A stretch of DNA of 64,000 bases from an uncultured Clostridia bacterium (GTDB lineage: Bacteria; Bacillota; Clostridia; Oscillospirales; Oscillospiraceae). The stretch covers positions 1-64,000 of the forward strand of contig CAMVAV010000002.1 of the NCBI GenBank assembly GCA_947165595.1, in the 5' to 3' direction. The notes beneath the pieces were generated by a model. That model saw only the letters and a list, made by a program, of their open reading frames with translations, was not told the origin of the DNA and did no database searches. This document shows positions 56,700 to 64,000 of this stretch, piece by piece (positions within the stretch are counted from its first letter, which is position 1; the number at the start of each line of letters is the position of its first letter). The position numbers and the translations under genes were made by a program.

Positions 56700-57236
56700 T
56701 CAAAAGTCGTAGCGCACGATCGCGCAGTTTTTCACTCCAAAGGCGGAGAACTCCTCGTTCGTCATTTCGCGGAAATAGGACTCGACAATGCGCGCAATGC
56801 CGTTGTGCGCCACAAGAATGCGGACCTTGTCCGGCTCCTTCTTCAAATCGTCGAGCAGGTTGTAGATGCGCTGCGCGACCTGAAGCATCGACTCTCCTGT
56901 GCCGTAGCGGCTGGCAATGGCCTTTTTCGCCTCGTGGAACTCCTTCCCGTCGCGCGGCGTGGACTCGTAGCGCCCGAAGTTCTGCTCCGTGAGGCGCGGC
57001 TCCGGATGCGCCGGGATGCCGGTGATCTCGGAGATGTGCTTCGCCGTGTCCGCCGCCCGGCAGAGCGGGGAGTAGAGTATCTCGTCCGCCGTCAGGCCCT
57101 GCTCCACGAATTTTCTGCCGGTTTCGACTGCCTGCTGATGCCCCAGCTCCGTCAGCGCGATATCGGTCGCGCCGCAAATCTTGTTCTCCACGTTCCACAC
57201 GGTCTGCCCGTGCCGTACAAAGTAGAAATGACCCAT
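56700..57236 (-). CDS. Histidine phosphatase family protein
   Basis: MGHFYFVRHGQTVWNVENKICGATDIALTELGHQQA..LYSPLCRAADTAKHI..VRILVAHNGIARIV. Confidence 0.95.
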   Translation of the reverse strand: MGHFYFVRHGQTVWNVENKICGATDIALTELGHQQAVETGRKFVEQGLTADEILYSPLCRAADTAKHISEITGIPAHPEPRLTEQNFGRYESTPRDGKEFHEAKKAIASRYGTGESMLQVAQRIYNLLDDLKKEPDKVRILVAHNGIARIVESYFREMTNEEFSAFGVKNCAIVRYDF

Positions 57237-57556
57237 TATTTCTCGATTTCTCCGTTCCATTTGCTGATCCCGCCGAGGTTGCGGAGATTTGTGTATCCCA
57301 TGCCTTGCAGCTCCGCAACCGCGCGGCTGCTGCGCGCGCCGGAAAGGCAGTACACAAACAGCGGCGTGTCCAATTCGGGAATCCGATCCTCCGCCGCTCG
57401 AATCTCGGAAAGCGGCAGATTGACACTGCCGGGAATATGGCCCATGGCGTACTCGTCCGGGTTGCGCACGTCCAGCAGCATCGCGCCCGGCGTGGCGGCG
57501 CAGTTTCTGACGCCCTCGTTGATGTCGGGCTTGCGGGTGAAATCAAACAGTCCCAT
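57236..57556 (-). CDS. Rhodanese-like domain protein
   Basis: AMLLDVRNPDEYAMGHIPGSVNLPLSEI..LFVYCLSGARSSRAVAELQGMGYTNLRNLGGISKW. Confidence 0.95.
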   Translation of the reverse strand: MGLFDFTRKPDINEGVRNCAATPGAMLLDVRNPDEYAMGHIPGSVNLPLSEIRAAEDRIPELDTPLFVYCLSGARSSRAVAELQGMGYTNLRNLGGISKWNGEIEK

Positions 57557-57659
57557 CTTTTGTGCTCTCTTTCTTCCGGTATTCTTCCTCGGTCATGCAG
57601 TCATCTCGTCAAGCCGGAATGGTCGAGCTCCCGTAAAACCGGAGCCCGTTCCCGATCCG

Positions 57660-58373
57660 TCACCGCTTTTCCTTCCGCTTCTCCTGCTTTCGGACCGCCG
57701 CTTGCATCGCTTCGTTGGCCTCTTCATCCCAGACCGTCCTCTCAGGCCCGAGCGTACCGTACATCGTGTTCTCAAACGAATACGTTCTCTTCGCGGTCCG
57801 GATCAGCCTTTCGTTGTCCGTGTCGTCGGCGAACGTGCCCAGCCGGCTGTAAATATCCTGCGTGATCTCGTAGTCGTACTGCTCGCGCCCCTCGCGGCTG
57901 GTGTACATGATCTCGGCGAAGTACCGCCCCGTTTCGGGATCATAGTACGCCGTCCAGTTGTTGCCCTTCTTTTTTGTTTTCATGCTGCGCTCCTCCTCTT
58001 CCGCCGTCGTCAGTCCGTCGCCGACGCCCCGCTCCGCCGCCGATATGCCGCGCTGCTTCAGCGTGTCGCTGACAATGGCGTCGACCAGTGCCTCCCTGCT
58101 TTTACACTCCTCCGGGATCGCCACAATGGTGTACCATTTCCCCGGATAGTCCCAATGCTCCTGAAAATAAGCCTCCACCGGCCATCGGTCGACGACGGAC
58201 TCGATCTCGGGATGCAGCTTTTGTATCCGCTCAAGCGCCTCAGCGTAGACGCCCTCCCGGAACTCCGCGGCGTATTGCAGATCCTGCTCGCTGTGCTGCT
58301 CCATATTGCCGTCCTCCACGCAGGCGACGACCTGTTTGAGATCGTCGTTCCTGATCGCCTCAAGGATGTTCAT
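57660..58373 (-). CDS. Hypothetical protein
   Basis: ATG 58373: MNILEAIRNDDLKQVVACVEDGNMEQHSEQDLQYAAEFREGVYAEALERIQKLHPEIESVVDRWPVEAYFQEHWDYPGKW...; stop-overlap style with next gene. Confidence 0.7.
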   Translation of the reverse strand: MNILEAIRNDDLKQVVACVEDGNMEQHSEQDLQYAAEFREGVYAEALERIQKLHPEIESVVDRWPVEAYFQEHWDYPGKWYTIVAIPEECKSREALVDAIVSDTLKQRGISAAERGVGDGLTTAEEEERSMKTKKKGNNWTAYYDPETGRYFAEIMYTSREGREQYDYEITQDIYSRLGTFADDTDNERLIRTAKRTYSFENTMYGTLGPERTVWDEEANEAMQAAVRKQEKRKEKR

Positions 58374-59089
58374 GCTTCCATCGGCTCCAAAATCTTCACA
58401 TAGGGATACTCCCCAAGCTCCGCGGCGATGGCCCGTCTGGCCAGGTTGAACCATGACCTGCATTGGTCGAGGATGATCGCGTCGCCCGTCACAACCTGAT
58501 CCTTCGTGTAAAGCGCGCGGTCCACGTCGTTGATAACGGAGAAATCCGCCTGCACGGGCGAAGCCTCCATGATCTCCGCGATCCGCGCCTTGAGGCGGCC
58601 GGAGTTCGATACAGGGGCGTCCAGATAGAAATGCGCCACGCCCGCCTTCTCCCGCTCCAGCACGCTTCTGACCGCGCGGATCGCCATATCGGTCTTGTCG
58701 ATCAGGCGGTAGTTTCCGCGCAGTCCCGCCAGATCCCGAACCGTTCCGTCCATGCACAAAAGAAGCGTGGAGCCGGCGAACGCGATCTCAAGCGAGATGA
58801 TGGTATTGAACCCGTCGATATGTACGGTCGAGCCCTCCGGCAGGGCAGGCAGTTCCTTCGCTTTTCGCGCCAGAATGCTTTCCTCCGGGGAAACGCTGCG
58901 CGTCAGCGCCAGCCGCTGGCGCTCGGAGAGCAGGTAGTGGTTCCCGACGAACTCGGACGCCGACTTGATCGGATAACCGCGGTTGATCAGATAGAAGAGG
59001 TCGTTTCCGGCACGCCTCAATGCATCGAGATGCCTGCTGAAATCCCGCTCGTCCGTCGGGCAATATCCTCTCGCCACTACTTCGGGCAT
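58370..59089 (-). CDS. DUF434-like protein
   Basis: GYCPTDERDFSRHLDALRRAGNDLFYLINRGYPIKSASEFVGNHYLLSERQRLALTRS..VHIDGFNTIISLEIAFAG. Confidence 0.75.
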   Translation of the reverse strand: MPEVVARGYCPTDERDFSRHLDALRRAGNDLFYLINRGYPIKSASEFVGNHYLLSERQRLALTRSVSPEESILARKAKELPALPEGSTVHIDGFNTIISLEIAFAGSTLLLCMDGTVRDLAGLRGNYRLIDKTDMAIRAVRSVLEREKAGVAHFYLDAPVSNSGRLKARIAEIMEASPVQADFSVINDVDRALYTKDQVVTGDAIILDQCRSWFNLARRAIAAELGEYPYVKILEPMEA

Positions 59090-59106
59090 GAACCTTCGCC
59101 CTCCGG

Positions 59107-59331
59107 TCAATAGATTTGCTTGATGTCCTTCGGCTCGATCCCGACACGGGCGCAAAACGCATCCACGTCGCTCCGGCTGCGCGTCAGCTCGTATTCGCGG
59201 AACCTGCCTGTCTTGCGGTCAAGAAAGCCTACGACCGTCTCGCCGGTGCAGATGCTGGACCGGACCGCAGGCTCCTGCGTCGCGGGATCGTAGGGGATCC
59301 GCGGCTGTTCGCGTTTCCGAAACAGGCTCAT
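59107..59331 (-). CDS. Small hypothetical protein
   Basis: MSLFRKREQPRIPYDPATQEPAVRSSICTGETVVGFLDRKTGRFREYELTRSRSDVDAFCARVGIEPKDIKQIY; start overlaps stop of next gene upstream. Confidence 0.7.
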   Translation of the reverse strand: MSLFRKREQPRIPYDPATQEPAVRSSICTGETVVGFLDRKTGRFREYELTRSRSDVDAFCARVGIEPKDIKQIY

Positions 59332-59681
59332 TTCAGGACCCGCGCTTTCCACTCGTCTTCCTTGAACCCCACCAGCACAAAGCCGTCGCCCACGAGGAGC
59401 GGGCGCTTGACGAGCATACCGTCGGGCGCGAGCAGCTCGAACTGCTCCGCCTCGCTCATGGTCGGGAGCTTGTCCTTGAGGTGCAGCTCCTTGTATGGAA
59501 GCCCGCTGGTGTTGAAGAGCTTTTTCAGCGGCAGACCGCTCTGCTTGTGCCATGCCTTCAGCTCGGCAAGCGTGGGCCTCTCGTCCCTGATGTGGCGCTC
59601 GTCGCAGGCGACGCCGTTTGCGTCCAGCCACTTCTTCGCCTTCTGGCAGGTCGTGCATTTTGGATAGCAGATGAATTGCAT
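59328..59681 (-). CDS. ArsC/Spx family protein
   Basis: MQFICYPKCTTCQKAKKWLDANGVACDERHIRDERPTLAELKAWHKQSGLPLKKLFNTSG. Confidence 0.93.
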   Translation of the reverse strand: MQFICYPKCTTCQKAKKWLDANGVACDERHIRDERPTLAELKAWHKQSGLPLKKLFNTSGLPYKELHLKDKLPTMSEAEQFELLAPDGMLVKRPLLVGDGFVLVGFKEDEWKARVLK

Positions 59682-60015
59682 AGGGCAAATCCTCCTTCAA
59701 TCCTGATGATCCGTTACCTCATTCCAAGACGATATATATGCTTGATTATAGCATATTTTTATATTTTGTCGAGCAAATACTGCATTCGTTGTAAATGTGC
59801 TTGTCCATTTTCAAATTCTTCGTTATAATGTATTCGCTCGACGGCCAGGTTTTTGACGGCTTTAAATCCACATTTCTGCAAATCGGGGTTCATCGCATAT
59901 CGTCTAAGCAGCGAATCGGTTGACATAATGTGCATCATGTTATTTGGACGGCAGAGCATATCCGCCGCCCTGTTTTGCTTTACAAAAGGAACGACAAAAT
60001 GAGGAGGATCGGCGT

Positions 60016-61053
60016 ATGCGTTTTTCGGTATGCAATCTGAAGGGGTATTGCCAAGAGCTCATGGAGAAGCACGGCGTTGACGGCGAATGCGCCGCGACGG
60101 TCGCCGACATGCTCCTTGACGCGGAGCTGACCGGCGTCGCCACGCACGGCGTCAGCCGGCTCGCGATCTATCTGGAGCGCGTGGACAAGGGGCTGGTGTC
60201 AAAGCGCAACGACACGCGGATCGTTCGCGAAAGCCCCTCCGCCGCAGCCATCGACGCGGGCAACAGTCTCGGCGCGGTGGGCGCGAAATTCGCGATGGAA
60301 ACCTGCGTCCGCAAGGCAAGGGAAACCGGCTGCTGCTTTGCGACGGTCAGGAACTCCAATCACTTCGGCGCGGCGGCTTACTACACGCGCATGGCGGCGG
60401 ATGCGGACATGATCGGCTTCTGCTGCACGAACCTGACGGCAAAAATCGCGCCGCACGGCGCGGCGGAGCCGTTCATGGGCACCGACCCGATCTCCGTCGC
60501 CGTACCGTCGAAGAGCTTTCCCGTTGTGCTGGACATGACGCCGTCGGTTGTGGCGCTGGGCAAGCTGATCCTCGCGCAGAAGCTGGGCAAGGATATCCCG
60601 CTCGGCTGGGCGCTGGACCGGGACGGCAATCCCACGACCGACCCCGCGGCGGGGCGCGCCGGCTCGCTGATCCCCATCGGCGGGCCGAAGGGCAGCGGCC
60701 TCGCGCTGATGGTGGAGGCGCTGGCCGGCATTCTGAGCGGCGCGGGCACGGCGACGCACCTGCACGACCTCTATGCGTTCGACGCGCCGCAGGGCGTGGG
60801 GCATTTCCTCGGCGCGATCGACGTTTCGCACTTTCTGGACGCGGACGTGTTCCGTGCGGGCGTGGGCGCCATGATCCGCGAGGTCAAGGCGCTCAAACGC
60901 GCCGAGGGCGTCGGCGAGGTGCTTCTCCCCGGCGAGCGCGCGGCGCGCAGCGCGGCAAAGAAAGCCGCTGAGGGTATTGACGTGCCGGAGGCGGTCTGCG
61001 CGGAGCTCAACGCGCTGGGCGAGCCGTTCGGCATGAAGCTGGAGGAAGGATAG
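60016..61053 (+). CDS. Ldh-family malate/lactate/ureidoglycolate dehydrogenase
   Basis: MLLDAELTGVATHGVSRLAIYLERVDKG..NSNHFGAAAYYTRMA..PISVAVPSKSFPVVLDMTPSVVALGKL..IPIGGPKGSGLALMVEALAGILSGA. Confidence 0.92.
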   Translation: MRFSVCNLKGYCQELMEKHGVDGECAATVADMLLDAELTGVATHGVSRLAIYLERVDKGLVSKRNDTRIVRESPSAAAIDAGNSLGAVGAKFAMETCVRKARETGCCFATVRNSNHFGAAAYYTRMAADADMIGFCCTNLTAKIAPHGAAEPFMGTDPISVAVPSKSFPVVLDMTPSVVALGKLILAQKLGKDIPLGWALDRDGNPTTDPAAGRAGSLIPIGGPKGSGLALMVEALAGILSGAGTATHLHDLYAFDAPQGVGHFLGAIDVSHFLDADVFRAGVGAMIREVKALKRAEGVGEVLLPGERAARSAAKKAAEGIDVPEAVCAELNALGEPFGMKLEEG

Positions 61054-61056
61054 AAT

Positions 61057-61610
61057 ATGGCTAAAATTGTTGTGACCGAACAGATCGACCCCGTGGGGAT
61101 CGCGCTGCTCAAGGCGGCGGGACACGAGGTCGCGGAGCTGGACATGAGGGGCGGCGTCGCCGTCGAGCCAGCGCGCGTGCGGGACGCCGACGCGCTGCTG
61201 GTACGCATCGCAGAGGTGGGGCGTGGGCTGATCGAAGCTTGTCCCCGGCTGCGGCTGATCTCCAAGCACGGCGTCGGCGTGGACAACATCGACGTGGAGG
61301 CGGCAAAGGCGCGCGGGAATTCGCGCTGATGAAGCCCGGCGCGATCTTTATCAACTGCGGACGCGGCGCGCTGGTGGACGAGCAGGCGCTGATCGGCGCG
61401 CTGCAAAGCGGACACCTCGGCGGCGCGGGCCTCGACGTGACGGCGCGGGAGCCATGCCCGCCGGACAGTCCGCTGTTCGCCATGTCCAACGTGCTGCTGA
61501 CGCCGCATTACGCCCCAAACACGACGGAGGCGGCGGCTGCCGTGTCTCGCGTCGCCGCGCAGAACGTCATCGACTTTTTTGAAAATCGCCCCATCGAGGG
61601 GCTTTTGTGA
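61057..61610 (+). pseudogene. D-3-phosphoglycerate dehydrogenase-like gene with internal deletion and frameshift
   Basis: MAKIVVTEQIDPVGIALLKAAGHEV...LISKHGVGVDNIDVEAAKARG, then in another frame EFALMKPGAIFINCGRGALVDEQALIGALQSG..GLDVTAREP; the NAD-binding core between them is missing. Confidence 0.85.
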
Positions 61611-61658
61611 GGACGCGATGATGCTTTTTTCGGCGTTCCGTTTCTTTCTGCCATAGCG

Positions 61659-63125
61659 TCAAACAGTCCACTTGACCTCGACGCTGTTTTCCGCGACCTC
61701 GATCCGTTCGATAAACTGTGCGGCAACCAGTTTCTTTTCTTCAAAGCCGAGCGTTCGGAATTCCATCCTGTCCGGAAGCTTTGGCCCTGCGGTCTCGCGC
61801 TTGCGCGCCTCCAGCAGCTCTGCGCGCTGCTTCTCCAATTTGATAATGGCGCGTTGGAGGTATGCGCCCGTCATGTCGTCGCTTTCCGCGAAAGCTTCCA
61901 CAAGTCTGTCCGCGCGGCGATCCAGCTCCTCCAGCTTTGCCGACCAGATATCCCGCTCGATGACAGGGGTATCCTGCGGACACTCCAGCAGAAGCCGCTC
62001 AATTTCTCCGGCAATCGTTTTCTCCAGTTCGTCGAGACCGGCTCCGATCTTCGCATCGCAGCGCTTCAGATGATACCGTCCGCTGCATGTCATCCGGCGA
62101 TACCGCTTTTCCGTCTGCACCTTGACGCTGTAACCGCATTTGGCGCACTTGAGAAGGCCGCTGAGCCATGTATGCGTTCCCTTGCCGCTGTTTCCGATCT
62201 GCGTGTTGCGCGCCAGCTTTTCCTGGCACGCCAGCCACAGCCCGGCGGGTACGACGCCCGGACTGTTCAGCACCGCGACATTCTGCTCCCGGACGGTTCT
62301 GTACTTTCGCTCGTTGGCTTCACGCTTACCGTAGAGCAGCAGGCCGTGCACGCCGTCAAACGCGTCCTCGGGCGAAATGACGCTGGCGCCCAACGCCTTG
62401 TAGTACAGCCGCACCTGCTCGTCCGCCATCGCATAGACCGGGTTGTGCAAAAGCCGTGAAACGCTGACATTGTCCCAGAGTTCCCGCCTCGCACATGGGA
62501 TCCCGCTCTCATTCAAGCCCCTCGCAACACTGCCGAGGGACGCGTCCGCTTCCGCGTACTCTTCAAAAATGCGCCGGACGACCGCGGCCTGCTCCGCGTT
62601 CTGCGTAAGCGTCGGGATCATTCGCCCATCCGCTCCCCGCGCGCGCCCGATGAGGAAGCCGTAGGGCGCCGGTCCGCCCGGCCACGCCCCGAGCGCCGTG
62701 CGAGCTGCATAGTTGTCCTTAACGCGCTCCGCCGTCGTCTCCCGCTCCAGCTGCGCAAACACCATGATGATGTGCAGCATGGCTCGTCCCATCGGCGAGG
62801 AGGTGTCGAAGTTTTCCGTTACGGAAACGAACTCCACATCGTTTTCCCGCAGGACGTTCCATAGCTGGCCGAAGTCAGCTATGGAACGGGAGAACCTGTC
62901 CAGCCGGTACACGTAGAGCTTGCTGACCCTGCCCGCCCGAATGTCCCTGAGCAGCCGGCGAAAGTCCGGGCGCTCCGTGTTCTTGCCGGAATAGCCCCTG
63001 TCCTGATAGGTCCTGATGTGCTCGTTCGCGGAAGCCTTGCGGCAGAGGTCGAGCTGCGCGGCGACGGAAAGGCTGTCCTTCTTTTCAACGGACTGGCGCG
63101 CATAAGCCGCTTCATACCGCTCCAC
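61659..63125 (-). CDS. Large serine recombinase
   Basis: YEAAYARQSVEKKDSLSVAAQLDLC..YQDRGYSGKNTERPDFRRLLRDI..YRLDRFSRS; recombinase region; zinc ribbon CAKCGYSVKV..C..C; coiled-coil C-terminus. Confidence 0.97.
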   Translation of the reverse strand: MERYEAAYARQSVEKKDSLSVAAQLDLCRKASANEHIRTYQDRGYSGKNTERPDFRRLLRDIRAGRVSKLYVYRLDRFSRSIADFGQLWNVLRENDVEFVSVTENFDTSSPMGRAMLHIIMVFAQLERETTAERVKDNYAARTALGAWPGGPAPYGFLIGRARGADGRMIPTLTQNAEQAAVVRRIFEEYAEADASLGSVARGLNESGIPCARRELWDNVSVSRLLHNPVYAMADEQVRLYYKALGASVISPEDAFDGVHGLLLYGKREANERKYRTVREQNVAVLNSPGVVPAGLWLACQEKLARNTQIGNSGKGTHTWLSGLLKCAKCGYSVKVQTEKRYRRMTCSGRYHLKRCDAKIGAGLDELEKTIAGEIERLLLECPQDTPVIERDIWSAKLEELDRRADRLVEAFAESDDMTGAYLQRAIIKLEKQRAELLEARKRETAGPKLPDRMEFRTLGFEEKKLVAAQFIERIEVAENSVEVKWTV

Positions 63126-63128
63126 GTC

Positions 63129-63269
63129 TTACGCTCCCTTTCCCTGCCGAAGCGCTTCCTTCCGGCGCTGCGTACGGATCAGCGCCGCGCAGGTTTGGCG
63201 CACACTCGCCAGCCGTTCCATGCGCTCCTCCTCCGTTGCATGCTCCGGATGGGTCTGCCTGATCTCCAT
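63129..63269 (-). CDS. Small protein preceding the serine recombinase
   Basis: MEIRQTHPEHATEEERMERLASVRQTCAALIRTQRRKEALRQGKGA with GGGAGG upstream; 3 bp before the recombinase start. Confidence 0.7.
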   Translation of the reverse strand: MEIRQTHPEHATEEERMERLASVRQTCAALIRTQRRKEALRQGKGA

Positions 63270-63273
63270 AGCG

Positions 63274-63292
63274 TTGACACCTCCCGTGTCAA
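63274..63292 (-). promoter_or_regulatory. Perfect inverted repeat TTGACAC-GGGAG-GTGTCAA overlapping the RBS of the recombinase operon
   Basis: Minus: TTGACACGGGAGGTGTCAACGCTATG. Confidence 0.6.
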
Positions 63293-63420
63293 GCCTATGA
63301 GGCATGGGGTTCGGAAAGACTACGACCGCGCCGGATTTCTTCTCCGCGGACGCCGGGCTTGTTGATACGGCGCGGCACGCCTCCCGCTCCGTGAAAGGAC
63401 CTTCCCCTGTTTGGGATCGC

Positions 63421-63785
63421 TCCACATCCCATTGGATCGGCTCCATGCCGATGGAGCGGATGGCGGAGATCACATGGTTGTCATACTCGCCGAAGGGACA
63501 GCGGATCAGCGTCGGCGTCACGCCGGTGAGCGCCTCGATCGTCCGGTTGCACCCCTCGACGTCCGCGACGATCTGATCGGCGGTCAGAGAATTGTAATGA
63601 TCGTGCTTGCCGGAGTGGTTCATCAGCTCGTGCCCGTGCGCGACGATCGCGCGGGCGGTGTCCGGGTACTGCTCCGCCCACGCGCCGACGACGAAAAACG
63701 TCGCCTTGATGCCGTACTCGTCCAGCACGTCCAGGATCTTCTGCGTATTGTCCGCGCCCCAGGGTGACGGCAGAATGCGGCAAGC
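63421..63785 (-). pseudogene. N-terminal/central part of polysaccharide deacetylase (host side of insertion)
   Basis: PWGADNTQKILDVLDEYGIKATFFVVGAWAEQYPDTARAIVAHGHELMNHSGKHDHYNSLTADQIVADVEGCNRTIEALTGVTPTLIRCPFGEYDNHVISAIRSIGMEPIQWDV. Confidence 0.85.
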
Positions 63786-63820
63786 CCCAAAATCAAGGGC
63801 TTGCCGCACTTTTGTTTTCG
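63776..63820 (+). terminator. Rho-independent terminator-like hairpin at the truncated 5' edge of the deacetylase
   Basis: TGCGGCAAGCCCcaaaatcaaGGGCTTGCCGCACTTTTGTTTT. Confidence 0.75.
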
Positions 63821-64000
63821 TCACTATTCTACAGCACGCAGGCTAATTTTGCAAGGATTTATTAGGAGGGCCGCAAAATAAGCATACTTTTTTGCAGGAG
63901 TGGCATCGGTACTATCCGGTTCAATCGCCGCGCCGCCTGCCAAGTCCGCGGGCAGCGTCGGGGATTGCTTCACCTGCCGCAATCCAAGGGCAGGAGGCGT

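Larger units (their letters stand above)
52687..63422. mobile_element. 10,734-bp integrated element with serine recombinase, inserted in a polysaccharide deacetylase gene
   Basis: Deacetylase split in collinear orientation; both junctions share the core dinucleotide (plus-strand TC at 52687-52688 and 63421-63422; GA on minus). Joined element ends give TTTGGGACGGG-GA-GCGATCCCAAA. Recombinase gene adjacent to one end. Confidence 0.88.

Noticed and set aside
59759-59959. 66-aa minus-strand ORF
   Set aside because: No recognisable family and lies in an AT-rich gap; could be a remnant but evidence is too thin to call.
63840-64000. Possible structured RNA or riboswitch at the right edge
   Set aside because: GC-rich and hairpin-prone, but compared by eye with SRP RNA, cobalamin and FMN riboswitch signatures it did not match convincingly; window edge truncates it.

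Overview
The window is a 64 kb, GC-rich stretch that looks like Clostridia (Oscillospiraceae/Ruminococcaceae-like); this is inferred from protein style, as no search was run. 0-44 kb is mostly intact chromosome. It is rich in signalling genes: an HD/NadD-like/GNAT-like/PRTase-like 1574-aa fusion, a class III nucleotide cyclase, a beta-propeller HD-GYP protein, several EAL/GGDEF proteins, an RsbU/RsbW/RsbV-type partner switch, an anti-sigma-like domain fused to a dicarboxylate symporter, an Ig-like/SLH surface protein and a [FeFe]-hydrogenase-like sensor fused to degenerate GGDEF plus EAL. 44.9-64 kb is a decaying, mobile region with several internally deleted or truncated genes. The strongest finding is a 10,734-bp integrated element (about 52,687-63,422) that splits a polysaccharide deacetylase gene. 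It carries a large serine recombinase at one end and metabolic cargo (metY, 2'-5' RNA ligase, MOSC, C39-like peptidase, Ldh-family dehydrogenase and others). Both junctions share a GA core on the minus strand. Joining the host halves restores an in-frame deacetylase (..PIQWDVDSLDWKG..). Joining the element ends gives an attP with inverted arms centred on the same GA. Other notable signals are a multi-hairpin intergenic element (48.3-48.5 kb), a perfect CIRCE site before hsp20, and a Cys-ending leader peptide with a consensus promoter before metY. All assignments come from reading the sequence; none were checked against a database.
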